Source: a virus
Length of the DNA: 39,455 nt
Strand: one strand, 5' to 3'
Virus record (IMG/VR): IMGVR_UViG_3300022150_000087
Coordinates: 1 to 39,455 of that record
The position numbers and the translations under genes were made by a program. Of the stretch, positions 31,976 to 38,989 are shown piece after piece. The notes beneath the pieces were generated by a model that saw nothing but the letters and a program-made list of their open reading frames with translations, made no database searches and had not been told where the DNA came from. Within the stretch, counting starts at the first letter, position 1, and every line of letters begins with the position of its first letter.

Positions 31976-32487
31976 TGATGGGTATTCTCGAGGATCTCAA
32001 GCTCGACAAGGGTCGGCCGCCAATGAATGCGGGGCAGTTTCAACGCCGGGTGCTGGCCTATAACGAGAACATATGGCCGCAGGCTTTGCGCGAGCAGTAC
32101 ACCGATGCTTTCGAGCTCTGGAAAGATGAAATGCGCCCGATCTTGGCCGAGGCTGAGGCGAATTATGCTTTCAATCACAAGCTCGCGGCTTACCAGACGG
32201 CACGCGCGCGCCTGGGGCGGTATCGCCTTGCCGATGGGCGGCCGGAAATCACCGACTTGATCGACACGGGCAAGATCAATCCCGATGGCTCGCCTTATCT
32301 CGAAAGTGTCGTTGTGCAGCCCGCGATCGAGCCGCTGCCGGCAACGATCGAGACGATCAATGAATCGGGGCAAACCGTTGTTTCGCCCAATCCCGCGATC
32401 GTGCAAGACGATGCCGATCGCGCAGCGGCGCAGGCGGTGATCGACGCCACGCCGGCCGATGTCGTGGAATTTTACGAGGGCTTGTAA
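31975..32487 (+). CDS. Hypothetical tail-region protein, 170 aa
   Basis: Starts MMGILEDLKLDKGRPPMNAG (a second ATG three bases later is equally possible). The central part is helical with Trp/Tyr residues (VLAYNENIWPQALREQYTDA, AAYQTARARLGRYRL), and the C-terminal third is Pro/Ala-rich. It could be a fibre-assembly chaperone, judging only from position after the fibre and before the lysis genes. Stop and next start share one base. Confidence 0.6.
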   Translation: MMGILEDLKLDKGRPPMNAGQFQRRVLAYNENIWPQALREQYTDAFELWKDEMRPILAEAEANYAFNHKLAAYQTARARLGRYRLADGRPEITDLIDTGKINPDGSPYLESVVVQPAIEPLPATIETINESGQTVVSPNPAIVQDDADRAAAQAVIDATPADVVEFYEGL

Positions 32488-32837
32488 TGAGCGCTTATAC
32501 GACCGCCTCGGATTGGTATGCCCATGATGTCGGGATCCTGCACCGCGTCACTAAGCCGCTTGCCTGGTGGGTCGGCAGCCCGATCACCGGCGCGCTCTAT
32601 GTCGTGCCGGTCGGGGCTCAATTCGATGTCTCGGTGCCTCGGGGCCTGCGGTGGATCTGCAATCCCCTAGATCCGCGGTACTTCAAAGCGGCCGCGTTGC
32701 ATGATCACTTTTTGTCGATCGGCTGGGATCGGTTCACGGCCGGCGCGCAGTTTCACCAGGCGTTGAAAGCTGACGGCGTTCCAAAGCTGCGGCGGGCTCT
32801 GATGGCCCTGGCCGTGCTGTTTTTCAAATATCAATAA
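32487..32837 (+). CDS. DUF1353 phage protein, 116 aa
   Basis: The pattern ITGALYVVPVGAQFDVSVPR followed by AALHDHFLSIGWDRFTAGAQ and FHQALKADGVPKLRRALM matches DUF1353, small proteins frequent between tail and lysis genes. The HDH motif could bind metal. The DUF1353 function is not established. Confidence 0.8.
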   Translation: MSAYTTASDWYAHDVGILHRVTKPLAWWVGSPITGALYVVPVGAQFDVSVPRGLRWICNPLDPRYFKAAALHDHFLSIGWDRFTAGAQFHQALKADGVPKLRRALMALAVLFFKYQ

Positions 32838-32870
32838 AGGCGGCGCTTTCGGGTAGTCGGATGGTGAGCA

Positions 32871-33140
32871 GTGAGCGAGCATAAGCCCGCATCGAGCCTT
32901 GATGCGTATCGAATTAGTCAGCTCGAGCATTCCGTCTCGAGCTTGCGCCAAGCCAACACAATCCTTGCGGCCGAGTGGCGCGAAGAAAGCCGCGCGCTGC
33001 ATCAGGAAATTACCGACATGAAATCCGCCGAGGCCGCGAAAGAGCGGCAACTTCTTTTGGTGGGCATAACGACTTTGGGCGGAATCGTGACGACGCTTTT
33101 CGGGGTGCTTTGGGCTTACAGATCGGTGATCTTTAAATGA
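32871..33140 (+). CDS. Coiled-coil single-span holin-like protein, 89 aa
   Basis: A helical N-terminal part (RISQLEHSVSSLRQANTILA) leads to a C-terminal membrane helix (LLLVGITTLGGIVTTLFGVL, about residues 61-80) and a short basic end. This layout is the XhlA type found beside holins. The GTG start follows a G-rich site. It lies in the lysis module directly before another membrane protein, overlapping it by four bases. Confidence 0.7.
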   Translation: MSEHKPASSLDAYRISQLEHSVSSLRQANTILAAEWREESRALHQEITDMKSAEAAKERQLLLVGITTLGGIVTTLFGVLWAYRSVIFK

Positions 33141-33571
33141 AACAACTGTTCTACTTACTCGCCCTGGTCTGTTTGATCCTGTCAGGCGTCTTGGGGTTTC
33201 TGGCGATCAAATACGAGCGCCTCGATCGGACGCAGCCGATCTCGAATTTTAAGCGGGTTGAGACGCTCAATAGTCCGGTAAAGGCCGGCGAGCCGCTGCG
33301 GCTGCGGATCTGGCGCGACAAAGAGCGCGACGATTGCCCGGTGCAATCCGAGCGTACGGGGATCAATCAAGATGGCGTTGTGTTTGATATGCCGGATGCC
33401 GAATGGGCGGGCGGTCCAGCGCATACCGACTACCTCGATCTCAACTATCCGACGCTGCCCTATATGCCGGGCGGGGAATATGAGCTGCGCGTCGAGCTGA
33501 CTTATACTTGCCCCGGCGGGCTCGAGTTTAACTATACGCAGCCCTCGGCGCTGTTCAGGATCGCCGGCTAG
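33137..33571 (+). CDS. Membrane-anchored protein of the lysis module, 144 aa
   Basis: An N-terminal signal anchor (LFYLLALVCLILSGVLGFLA, residues 4-23) is followed by a periplasmic beta-rich domain with two cysteines (DKERDDCPVQSERTG and LTYTCPGGLEFNY), which may form a disulfide. No family recognised. Location between the XhlA-like protein and the endolysin suggests a lysis or envelope role; it could also be a moron. Confidence 0.6.
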   Translation: MKQLFYLLALVCLILSGVLGFLAIKYERLDRTQPISNFKRVETLNSPVKAGEPLRLRIWRDKERDDCPVQSERTGINQDGVVFDMPDAEWAGGPAHTDYLDLNYPTLPYMPGGEYELRVELTYTCPGGLEFNYTQPSALFRIAG

Positions 33572-33635
33572 TCACTTTCGATTTTTAAACCTTATTGGAT
33601 CGCCTCGGCGGTCCTTTTTGCATTGGAGAAAGCAA

Positions 33636-34535
33636 ATGAAATTTATTCCGGATGTCTGGGGGGTGCTCGGGCGCTCCTATTCTATGTGGTCGATCTATCT
33701 CGGGCTTGTCTGTCTGATCCTGCCCAATGCGCTTTGGGGGGTGCTGCAGATCGAGACGGATCCCTATCCGATCGGATGGGCGGCGCTGGTGTTTTTGATC
33801 GCTGGCCTGTTCGGCCGGATCATCGACCAAAAGCGCAGCGGGGCGATCGCGCGGCTTGTGTTCCTGGGGGCGTTTGGCTTTGGCGCGGTGATGTTGGGGC
33901 TGTCTTTGGGCGGGGCCGTGGCCGAGGATCTCTATCTCCCCGAACAAACATCGACGGCGCTCGAGTCTGACGAACAGGCGCAAGCGCGCCAGGGCGTGCG
34001 GATCTGGGGGCAGGCGTCGATCGTGCCGGCGATGGCCGAGCGGCTGGATCCGGAGCCTATCGCGTCAGGCTTGGCCTCGGCATCGGACTTTCTCGAGATT
34101 GCGGTGCCCTATGTCGGCAAATGGGAAGGGCTGCGGCTGGCCGCATACCGCGATGTCGTCGGGGTCTGGACGGTCTGCTATGGCGAGACAAAAGGGGTAA
34201 AGCCTGGCGATCGCTATACCAAGGCGCAATGCGACGCCATGCTCGCGCGCGAGCTGATCAGCTACCGCGCGCGGCTGCACCGCTATTTCTCGCGCGAAAC
34301 GCTGGCCGGCCGGCTGCCGGTGCATCGCGATACCGCCTACACAAGCCTAGCCTACAATGTCGGCGTCGGGGGGGCAGGCGGGTCGACGGCGGTGCGCCGG
34401 TTGAATGCCGGGGATATCGCCGGCGGATGTAAGGCAATCACCTGGTGGGATAAGGCCGGCAATCGGGTTTGGCGCGGGCTGGTACTGCGCCGGGGCGAGG
34501 ATTACGCGCTTTGCATGATCGGGGTGGTCGCATGA
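33636..34535 (+). CDS. Holin-like membrane domain fused to GH24 lysozyme, 299 aa
   Basis: Residues 1-98 hold three probable membrane helices (YLGLVCLILPNALWGVL, GWAALVFLIAGLFG, LVFLGAFGFGAVMLGLSL) and resemble small phage holin-like proteins (a DUF7940-like start KFIPDVWGVLGRSYSMWS). Residues 150-299 are a T4/RrrD-type lysozyme with the E-8-D-5-T triad: E164, D173, T179 (WEGLRLAAYRDVVGVWT), plus GDRYTKAQCDAML and AYTSLAYNVG. It cleaves the murein glycan strand. ATG 33636 is preferred over an upstream TTG because GGAGA sits before it. Confidence 0.88.
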   Translation: MKFIPDVWGVLGRSYSMWSIYLGLVCLILPNALWGVLQIETDPYPIGWAALVFLIAGLFGRIIDQKRSGAIARLVFLGAFGFGAVMLGLSLGGAVAEDLYLPEQTSTALESDEQAQARQGVRIWGQASIVPAMAERLDPEPIASGLASASDFLEIAVPYVGKWEGLRLAAYRDVVGVWTVCYGETKGVKPGDRYTKAQCDAMLARELISYRARLHRYFSRETLAGRLPVHRDTAYTSLAYNVGVGGAGGSTAVRRLNAGDIAGGCKAITWWDKAGNRVWRGLVLRRGEDYALCMIGVVA

Positions 34536-34843
34536 TGGGCGGGTTTAGCATGATCGAGATCCTGATTTTCGGGATGTTTGTCCTGGCGCAGCTCGCCGAT
34601 GTTTACACGACGCTGCGCGCTCTGAAGCTCAAAGGTGCGACCGAGGCCAACGGCTTTATCGCGTTGCTGATGGACAAGCTCGGCCGGGGCTGGATCCTGG
34701 TCAAGCTCGGGATCAGTTTCGGCGCGGCCTATGTGATTTGGTCGGAGGGCAGCCTATGGCTTTTGGTGCTGCTCGCGGCCGGCGTGTTCGCGGTTGCGGT
34801 GTCAAACTACCGGATCATCAAAAAGCTCGAGGGGCAGCGCTGA
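34532..34843 (+). CDS. Multi-span small membrane protein, holin candidate, 103 aa
   Basis: Three hydrophobic segments are visible (IEILIFGMFVLAQLADVYT, WILVKLGISFGAAYVIW, LWLLVLLAAGVFAVAVSNY) with a charged C-terminus (IIKKLEGQR), a holin-like topology, and partly like DUF5658-type proteins. Its ATG overlaps the lysozyme stop by four bases and the i-spanin gene follows after one base, so a lysis function is likely. Confidence 0.7.
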   Translation: MMGGFSMIEILIFGMFVLAQLADVYTTLRALKLKGATEANGFIALLMDKLGRGWILVKLGISFGAAYVIWSEGSLWLLVLLAAGVFAVAVSNYRIIKKLEGQR

Positions 34844-34844
34844 C

Positions 34845-35186
34845 ATGCTCGGCGGGGGTGCCGTAGCCCGCTGGGGTCTGATGGCGCTCCTGGCCGCGCT
34901 TTTGCTGCTCGGGGGCTATGCCTGGATCCTCGATCGTCGCAACGGCGCGCTCGAGCTGCAGGCCGCGCGCGATGCGCGCTCGATCACCGCGTTGGAAGCC
35001 GCGCGGGCGCAGGCGCGCCTTGCGGCCGATGTTGCCGTTGCGCGCGCCAAGGGGGCGGCCGTGATGCGCGACCAGGCGACGGCCGGCATCGAGCGGATCC
35101 GAAACTTGCAATTGGAGGGGTGCGCCGATGCGCCGATTGATCCTGATCTTTCCCGTGCTCTTGATGGGCTGCTTTGGGAAAACTGA
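34845..35186 (+). CDS. i-spanin (Rz-like), 113 aa
   Basis: N-terminal membrane helix (WGLMALLAALLLLGGYAWIL, about residues 10-29) followed by a long Ala/Arg/Glu coiled coil (ELQAARDARSITALEAARAQ) and a short tail. This is the inner-membrane spanin design. The o-spanin frame is embedded in its 3' end in another frame, the lambda Rz/Rz1 arrangement. Together they fuse inner and outer membranes in the last lysis step. Confidence 0.85.
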   Translation: MLGGGAVARWGLMALLAALLLLGGYAWILDRRNGALELQAARDARSITALEAARAQARLAADVAVARAKGAAVMRDQATAGIERIRNLQLEGCADAPIDPDLSRALDGLLWEN

Positions 35187-35367
35187 ATATGTGCAGTTGC
35201 GCGACGAGATCCCGGCCGAGCTGCTCGCGCCGACACCGATCTCGACACGCCGGCCGGCAACCTACCGCGAGCTTGCGATCCTGGCGACCGAGCATCTCAC
35301 TTCTGCGCGCCAAGCGAATGCAGACAAGGCGGCGATCGCCGAGATCCTCGGCGCGCGGCCGCAATAG
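35128..35367 (+). CDS. o-spanin lipoprotein (Rz1-like), 79 aa
   Basis: Signal peptide MRRLILIFPVLLMGC with a lipobox ending at C15, then a short Pro-rich periplasmic segment (PAELLAPTPISTRRP) and helix. It overlaps the i-spanin by 59 bases in a different frame and continues 180 bases past it. It should be anchored in the outer membrane by its lipid and bind the i-spanin. Confidence 0.85.
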   Translation: MRRLILIFPVLLMGCFGKTEYVQLRDEIPAELLAPTPISTRRPATYRELAILATEHLTSARQANADKAAIAEILGARPQ

Positions 35368-35385
35368 GGGGTAGGCAAAGAAAAA

Positions 35386-35411
35386 CCCCGATCGCTGGGG
35401 GGCGATCGGGG
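35386..35411. terminator. Terminator ending the late operon
   Basis: A perfect 10-bp stem (CCCCGATCGC / GCGATCGGGG) with a 6-base loop stands 18 bases after the o-spanin stop. AAAAA precedes it, so it would also act on transcripts entering from the right. Confidence 0.75.
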
Positions 35412-35678
35412 TCTAGTCGGCAGTGTACAGGCAGATCCGAGGAGATCCGATAGGGGCATTAAATGCACATATAAAAAGGCAATGCAAATAAAAAAATGCA
35501 AGCCAAGTAGAACAAAGCAGGTTTCGCCCTGCACGGATTTTGCACGGATTGCACGGATAAAGCGGGTGAAAAGGTGCGAAAACGGGGGAAAAGCTGCAAA
35601 ATCAGTGACTTAGGATTTTCGCGAATTTCCTGAAAAAAAGCATTGCAGATCATAGGTTTGCACGGCATACACGTCAGC
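35412..35678. other. Probable prophage right end and attachment region
   Basis: No gene is supported here. The stretch is AT-rich compared with the phage and contains three copies of TGCACGGAT (35530-35538, 35541-35549, 35550-35558) plus a fourth partial copy (TTTGCACGG, 35657-35665). It also holds, at 35465-35493, a sequence matching 24 of 29 bases of 1827-1855 near the left operator. Closely spaced short direct repeats at a prophage end suggest integrase arm or excisionase sites. The exact crossover cannot be fixed without the other end. Confidence 0.5.
35643..35671 (+). promoter_or_regulatory. tRNA-Ser promoter candidate
   Basis: TTGCAG and CATACA are separated by 17 bases and lie just upstream of the tRNA 5' end, with seven bases to the first tRNA nucleotide. 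If correct, the tRNA keeps its own promoter next to the prophage end. Confidence 0.4.
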
Positions 35679-35768
35679 GGAGACGTGGCCGAGTGGTCGA
35701 AGGCGCTCCCCTGCTAAGGGAGTAGGCCCGGAAGGGTCTCGAGGGTTCGAATCCCTTCGTCTCCGCCA
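35679..35768 (+). tRNA. tRNA-Ser, anticodon GCU
   Basis: A 90-base class II tRNA. Acceptor stem GGAGACG pairs with CGTCTCC, the anticodon loop CTGCTAA carries GCT, a long variable arm (about 35725-35744) is present, the T arm is GAGGG-TTCGAAT-CCCTT, and the gene encodes CCA after discriminator G. It reads AGC/AGU codons. The gene is complete; the prophage lies on its 5' side and the second element on its 3' side. Confidence 0.95.
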
Positions 35769-36081
35769 TTATATGGCTTATGTATTTGATATGCTTCGTT
35801 TAATTCGTGTATCCCCAAGCTTTGCCGCCATCCTTGCCACCATCAGAATCTCATTGGTAGGCAGACCTGCATAGGGGCGGTGCTACTTCATCACTTGTGC
35901 TAAATCTGTCACGAACCTTGTAAGGTTTACACAGGCTGCATGAATCTTGGTGAATTCCGCCGCGATCTGTGGTCTAAGAAGTTTCCTTTATCAAAATGAC
36001 GTTCACAAGATGCCGCCCCCCGATGCCCCACATGGCAGCGGGAACATTTTTGTGTGCGTGGCCCAACTGGAGCTATCGTTT
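35769..36081. other. Non-coding gap between tRNA and AlpA-like gene
   Basis: I see no convincing gene in this 313-bp stretch. It holds a 6-bp-arm palindrome AACCTT-GT-AAGGTT at 35914-35927 that could be an operator for the following gene. The junction of the second element with the tRNA 3' end should be at its left side, but no duplicate of the tRNA 3' end occurs inside the window. Confidence 0.5.
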
Positions 36082-36306
36082 ATGACTGCGACCTCTGTAA
36101 ATATCTACCTGTCTGTTGAACAAGTTTCTGTTCGTTTCGGTGTGTCGAAGGACACGATCTGGCGGTGGCGCAGGGAGGGAGACTTTCCAGCACCAGTCAG
36201 GCTAGGCGGCCGCACGTCGCGTTGGCGTATGAGCGATCTTGAAGCCTACGAGGCCCAGTGCCCGTGTTGCCTCATCACCAGCTTTCCGCTGCTCCTAGCG
36301 GTGTGA
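36082..36306 (+). CDS. AlpA-family HTH regulator, 74 aa
   Basis: Starts MTATSVNIYLSVEQVSVRFG and carries the AlpA/MerR-like winged motif VSKDTIWRWRREGDFPAPVR followed by LGGRTSRWRMSDLEAYEA. AlpA proteins act as excision activators or regulators in P4-like elements. The C-terminal 16 residues (hydrophobic, with CPCC) are unlike typical AlpA ends. The ATG at 36082 is chosen because it gives the normal domain start; the frame is open upstream to 35947 without further similarity. Confidence 0.8.
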   Translation: MTATSVNIYLSVEQVSVRFGVSKDTIWRWRREGDFPAPVRLGGRTSRWRMSDLEAYEAQCPCCLITSFPLLLAV

Positions 36307-36434
36307 CCATCCAAGGCCGTTCCCTCACATCATAAGCAACTCTGGGACCGGCATCCTCATCATCTTTACACAGCCACAGGCTGCGGAACTTGTTTCGCGG
36401 CGCTCGAGGGCTATTGACTTCGAAAGGACGAACT

Positions 36435-38219
36435 ATGGACTACGACTCTTCCACCTCTCGTGACACCGTGAAGAATTCCTCCAACGTCACATTCCTCCCC
36501 GGTTGCGAGAATCCGGTCACATCGCGTCATCAGCAGGTGCCCGTATCGACTGATGGTTTGCGTCTGCCCGAGGGCTACTTTGCCAAAGCGGATGGGATTT
36601 ATTTCTATAATCAGGATGATGATGAGGACCAAGAAGGTCCAGTGCGGATCTGTTCACCGGTCACCGTCGTCGGTCTCTGCCGTCGGTCTGAAGGCAAGGG
36701 GTGGAGCCGCGTTCTTGACGTCGTCGACGCGGACCGTAGGACGCAGCGGTTGCTGCTCGATGAGGCGCTCTTCAACGGGGCTCCTGCCGCCCTGCTTCGT
36801 CCTCTGCTAGACGCTGGGCTCTCCATCGAACAGGGTGCCAAGGCACGGAAGCGTTTGGTCGACTTGCTGTGCATATGGCGTCCGAGGGACATGTTCGTGC
36901 GTGTTTCGAAAGTGGGCTGGGTCGACGATGACTTTGACACCTATGTATTCGCGGACGGGACAATCGTGGGTAGCAAAAAGGCTATCTTGGACCGCGACAC
37001 CGGCATCTTCGGTGAGATGGGTGGGGTAAGCGGCTCACTGAACGATTGGAAACAAACAGTTGCCGCGCCGTGCGTGGGTAACCCGCTTATGCTGCTCGCA
37101 GTTTCACAGGCCTTCGTTGGTCCGATGCTCGGGCCGCTTGGACTGGATGGTGGAGGTTTTCATTTTCGTGGTGCGTCTTCGCGCGGCAAAACAACACTGC
37201 TTAGCCTGAGCGCATCCGTCTGGGGTGCGCCTAAATTTGTCCAAAGCTGGCGGACCACGGATAACGCACTTGAGAACATGGCGTCATCCTGCAGCAGTGG
37301 GCTCCTCGCTCTTGACGAGTTGCACTTGGTATCGGCTCGGTGTGCCGGTGACATCGTCTACATGCTGTCCAATGGCCGGGGAAAGCAGCGCATGGGCGTC
37401 GCTGGCAAAGGGAAGCCAGTTGATACTTGGGTCGTCGCGACCCTGTCGAGTGGCGAGATTACGCTCGAAGATCATTTGGCAACCGGTGGGAGGAAAATTC
37501 ACGCGGGTCAGGAGGTCCGGTTGATCGACATTGAAGCTGATGGACAGAGGTTCGGCTCATTCGACGTCCTGCATTCAGAGGAGAATCCTGGGCATTTTGT
37601 CGAGAAGCTGCTTCAGGCTTCCATCCGCAATCATGGGCATGCCAGTCGGGTTTTCGTCGGGAAGTTGATAGCAAATATGGACCGCCGTGACAGCTTCAGG
37701 AAAGCCGTGTCGAATATCATGGATCGGGCAATCAAGGGTCACGACCTTGGACAGGATAGCCAGGTTCGCCGCGTCCTGAAGCGGTTCGCTCTCGCTGCAA
37801 TGGCAGGTGAATTGGCGACAGCTTTCGGACTGACGGGTTGGGAAAAGGGTGAAGCGATGAATGGCATTCTCAGGGTTGCTGGCAACTGGATCGCAGAGCG
37901 CGATGTTGCCAAGGCAAAACCGATCGCTGCGGCGCTGGATCGGACAAAAAAATACCTGACAGAGCATTTGGATCGTTTTGTGCCGTGCGGCTCAAGCGGA
38001 GATCCGGATGGATGGCGGGATGGCACATGGATCTATATCCGGCCGGACACGTGGTCGCGGATCCACGGTGCCGAGGGGGCCCTTGAGGCAGCACGCTTGC
38101 ACAATGCCGCGAACATGCTGAAGACGGACAAAGGTGAGACACTGCAGCTGAAGATGGGTCGTAGCGTCCCCGGTCGCCCGAAAGTCTATGCAGTGAGCGC
38201 GGGGGTGCTCGACGCCTAG
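36435..38219 (+). CDS. DUF927 superfamily ATPase/helicase-like protein, 594 aa
   Basis: After about 150 variable residues, the DUF927 core includes MFVRVSKVGWVDDDFDTYVF, DWKQTVAAPCVGNPLMLLAV, Walker A GASSRGKT (246-253) and Walker B GLLALDELHLVS (D294, E295), then MLSNGRGKQRMGVAGKGKP and an Arg-finger-like region. The family resembles the helicase part of P4/D5-type primases and is common in mobile elements, where it probably drives replication. It is not part of the phage; codons and GATC density differ. AAGGAC precedes ATG 36435. Confidence 0.85.
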   Translation: MDYDSSTSRDTVKNSSNVTFLPGCENPVTSRHQQVPVSTDGLRLPEGYFAKADGIYFYNQDDDEDQEGPVRICSPVTVVGLCRRSEGKGWSRVLDVVDADRRTQRLLLDEALFNGAPAALLRPLLDAGLSIEQGAKARKRLVDLLCIWRPRDMFVRVSKVGWVDDDFDTYVFADGTIVGSKKAILDRDTGIFGEMGGVSGSLNDWKQTVAAPCVGNPLMLLAVSQAFVGPMLGPLGLDGGGFHFRGASSRGKTTLLSLSASVWGAPKFVQSWRTTDNALENMASSCSSGLLALDELHLVSARCAGDIVYMLSNGRGKQRMGVAGKGKPVDTWVVATLSSGEITLEDHLATGGRKIHAGQEVRLIDIEADGQRFGSFDVLHSEENPGHFVEKLLQASIRNHGHASRVFVGKLIANMDRRDSFRKAVSNIMDRAIKGHDLGQDSQVRRVLKRFALAAMAGELATAFGLTGWEKGEAMNGILRVAGNWIAERDVAKAKPIAAALDRTKKYLTEHLDRFVPCGSSGDPDGWRDGTWIYIRPDTWSRIHGAEGALEAARLHNAANMLKTDKGETLQLKMGRSVPGRPKVYAVSAGVLDA

Positions 38220-38266
38220 CGTTCCGCTAACCTGCGGAGACGTTCCTACGCGTTGCAAAATTCATA

Positions 38267-38432
38267 GGGACCACAAGGACCAGCGTGCTAGAGCACCCAG
38301 TCCCAGTGGTCCCTATGGTCCCGGTGGATCTCGACACCGGAGCGGTCCAGTAGATCGCAACGGTCCTAGTGGCCTAGCACACCTGGCGAACTGACGCCGA
38401 AGCGGTCTTACTGGTCCCGATGGTCCTAGCGG
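38267..38432. repeat. GGTCC iteron field with 9-bp phasing, possible origin of the second element
   Basis: GGTCCN occurs at 38308, 38317, 38344, 38362, 38413 and 38422, plus GGTCTT at 38404. Spacings are 9, 27, 18, 42, 9 and 9 bases, all multiples of nine but one. A near-perfect 16-base inverted repeat (38267-38282 and 38307-38322, 14 of 16 pairs) encloses a smaller GTGCT/AGCAC palindrome. The 365-bp gap between the DUF927 gene and the XRE-like gene has no credible gene. Repeats directly after a replication ATPase resemble iteron origins. Confidence 0.6.
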
Positions 38433-38584
38433 CCGGCGATGCGGCCGAGCCGGAATAGGCGTTCGAGTGGCCGTTTAATGATCTCTGAGCGGTCTGTAAC
38501 TCCCGACGCAATCCCAACATTTCTTATTCTATAAGTAAATCAAGCAGTAACGATGCTGCGAGATTTTTAGAAACGGAATGACAG

Positions 38585-38989
38585 ATGGCGAGAACTAAAC
38601 CCTATGGCGGCACCGAGCTGTCGAAATTCATCACCCACCGGATTGCCGAACTCAAGCCACGTAAAAGCCAGGCTGAGGTTGCATCTGAAGCAGGATTCAT
38701 CAACCCGAACATGATGTCCATGATCAAAGCCGGCACGACCAAACTAGCGCTCGACCGAGTTACAGATCTGGCGCGCGCATTGGATACCGATCCGGCGCGG
38801 CTGTTCCGGATGGCGATGCTTCAGTCGGGGCACGAGACGACGCGTCCAGTAGTCGATGAGGTGTTCGGCACCCTCGTCAGCCGGAACGAAGTCGATTGGA
38901 TAAAGACGATACGCGAAGCTTCAGGCGAAACTGACCCAACGCTGACAGCGCGTGCAAGGGCTGCCATCCGGGGGATCTTTGGCAAATGA
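38585..38989 (+). CDS. XRE-like HTH protein of the second element, 134 aa
   Basis: The N-terminal domain (ELSKFITHRIAELKPRKSQA, EVASEAGFINPNMMSMIKAG, KLALDRVTDLARALDTDPAR) has the five-helix XRE layout with the recognition helix around NPNMMSMIKAG. The C-terminal 60 residues are helical and may mediate dimerisation. GGAATGA precedes the ATG. It is translationally coupled to the next gene (ATGA). It may regulate the island or help initiate replication at the repeat field next to it. Confidence 0.75.
   Translation: MARTKPYGGTELSKFITHRIAELKPRKSQAEVASEAGFINPNMMSMIKAGTTKLALDRVTDLARALDTDPARLFRMAMLQSGHETTRPVVDEVFGTLVSRNEVDWIKTIREASGETDPTLTARARAAIRGIFGK

Larger units (their letters stand above)
1..35678. 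mobile_element. Temperate siphovirus-like prophage, left end outside the window
   Basis: The segment carries a full temperate tailed-phage gene order: integrase and repressor, replication, terminase, portal, protease, HK97 capsid, connectors, long tape measure, fibre and lysis genes. A tape measure of about 1784 residues together with a lambda-type tail tube and frameshifted chaperones points to a long non-contractile tail. The left attachment site is not seen, because coding continues to base 1. The right limit is inferred to lie between the last terminator (about 35,411) and the tRNA gene. No gene looks disabled except the HNH gene near the left end, so the prophage could be functional. Confidence 0.9.

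Noticed and set aside
35262-35534. Reverse frame of 90 codons with a hydrophobic start over the o-spanin end and terminator
   Set aside because: It reads through a perfect terminator hairpin and the o-spanin gene, and its sequence is low in complexity; the hydrophobic start comes from AT-rich DNA.
35679-35768. tRNA-Ser as a phage-encoded tRNA
   Set aside because: It lies outside the late terminator, is preceded by AT-rich non-phage-like sequence and is followed by a different element; a host tRNA used as an integration hotspot is simpler.
35947-36081. N-terminal extension of the AlpA-like frame
   Set aside because: The extension has no similarity to AlpA and no good ribosome site; ATG 36082 gives the normal domain start.
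38267-38432. GGTCC repeats considered as a CRISPR array or a collagen-like gene
   Set aside because: No constant-length spacers; the Gly-Pro reading phase is short and ends at a stop at about 38,392 without start or ribosome site.
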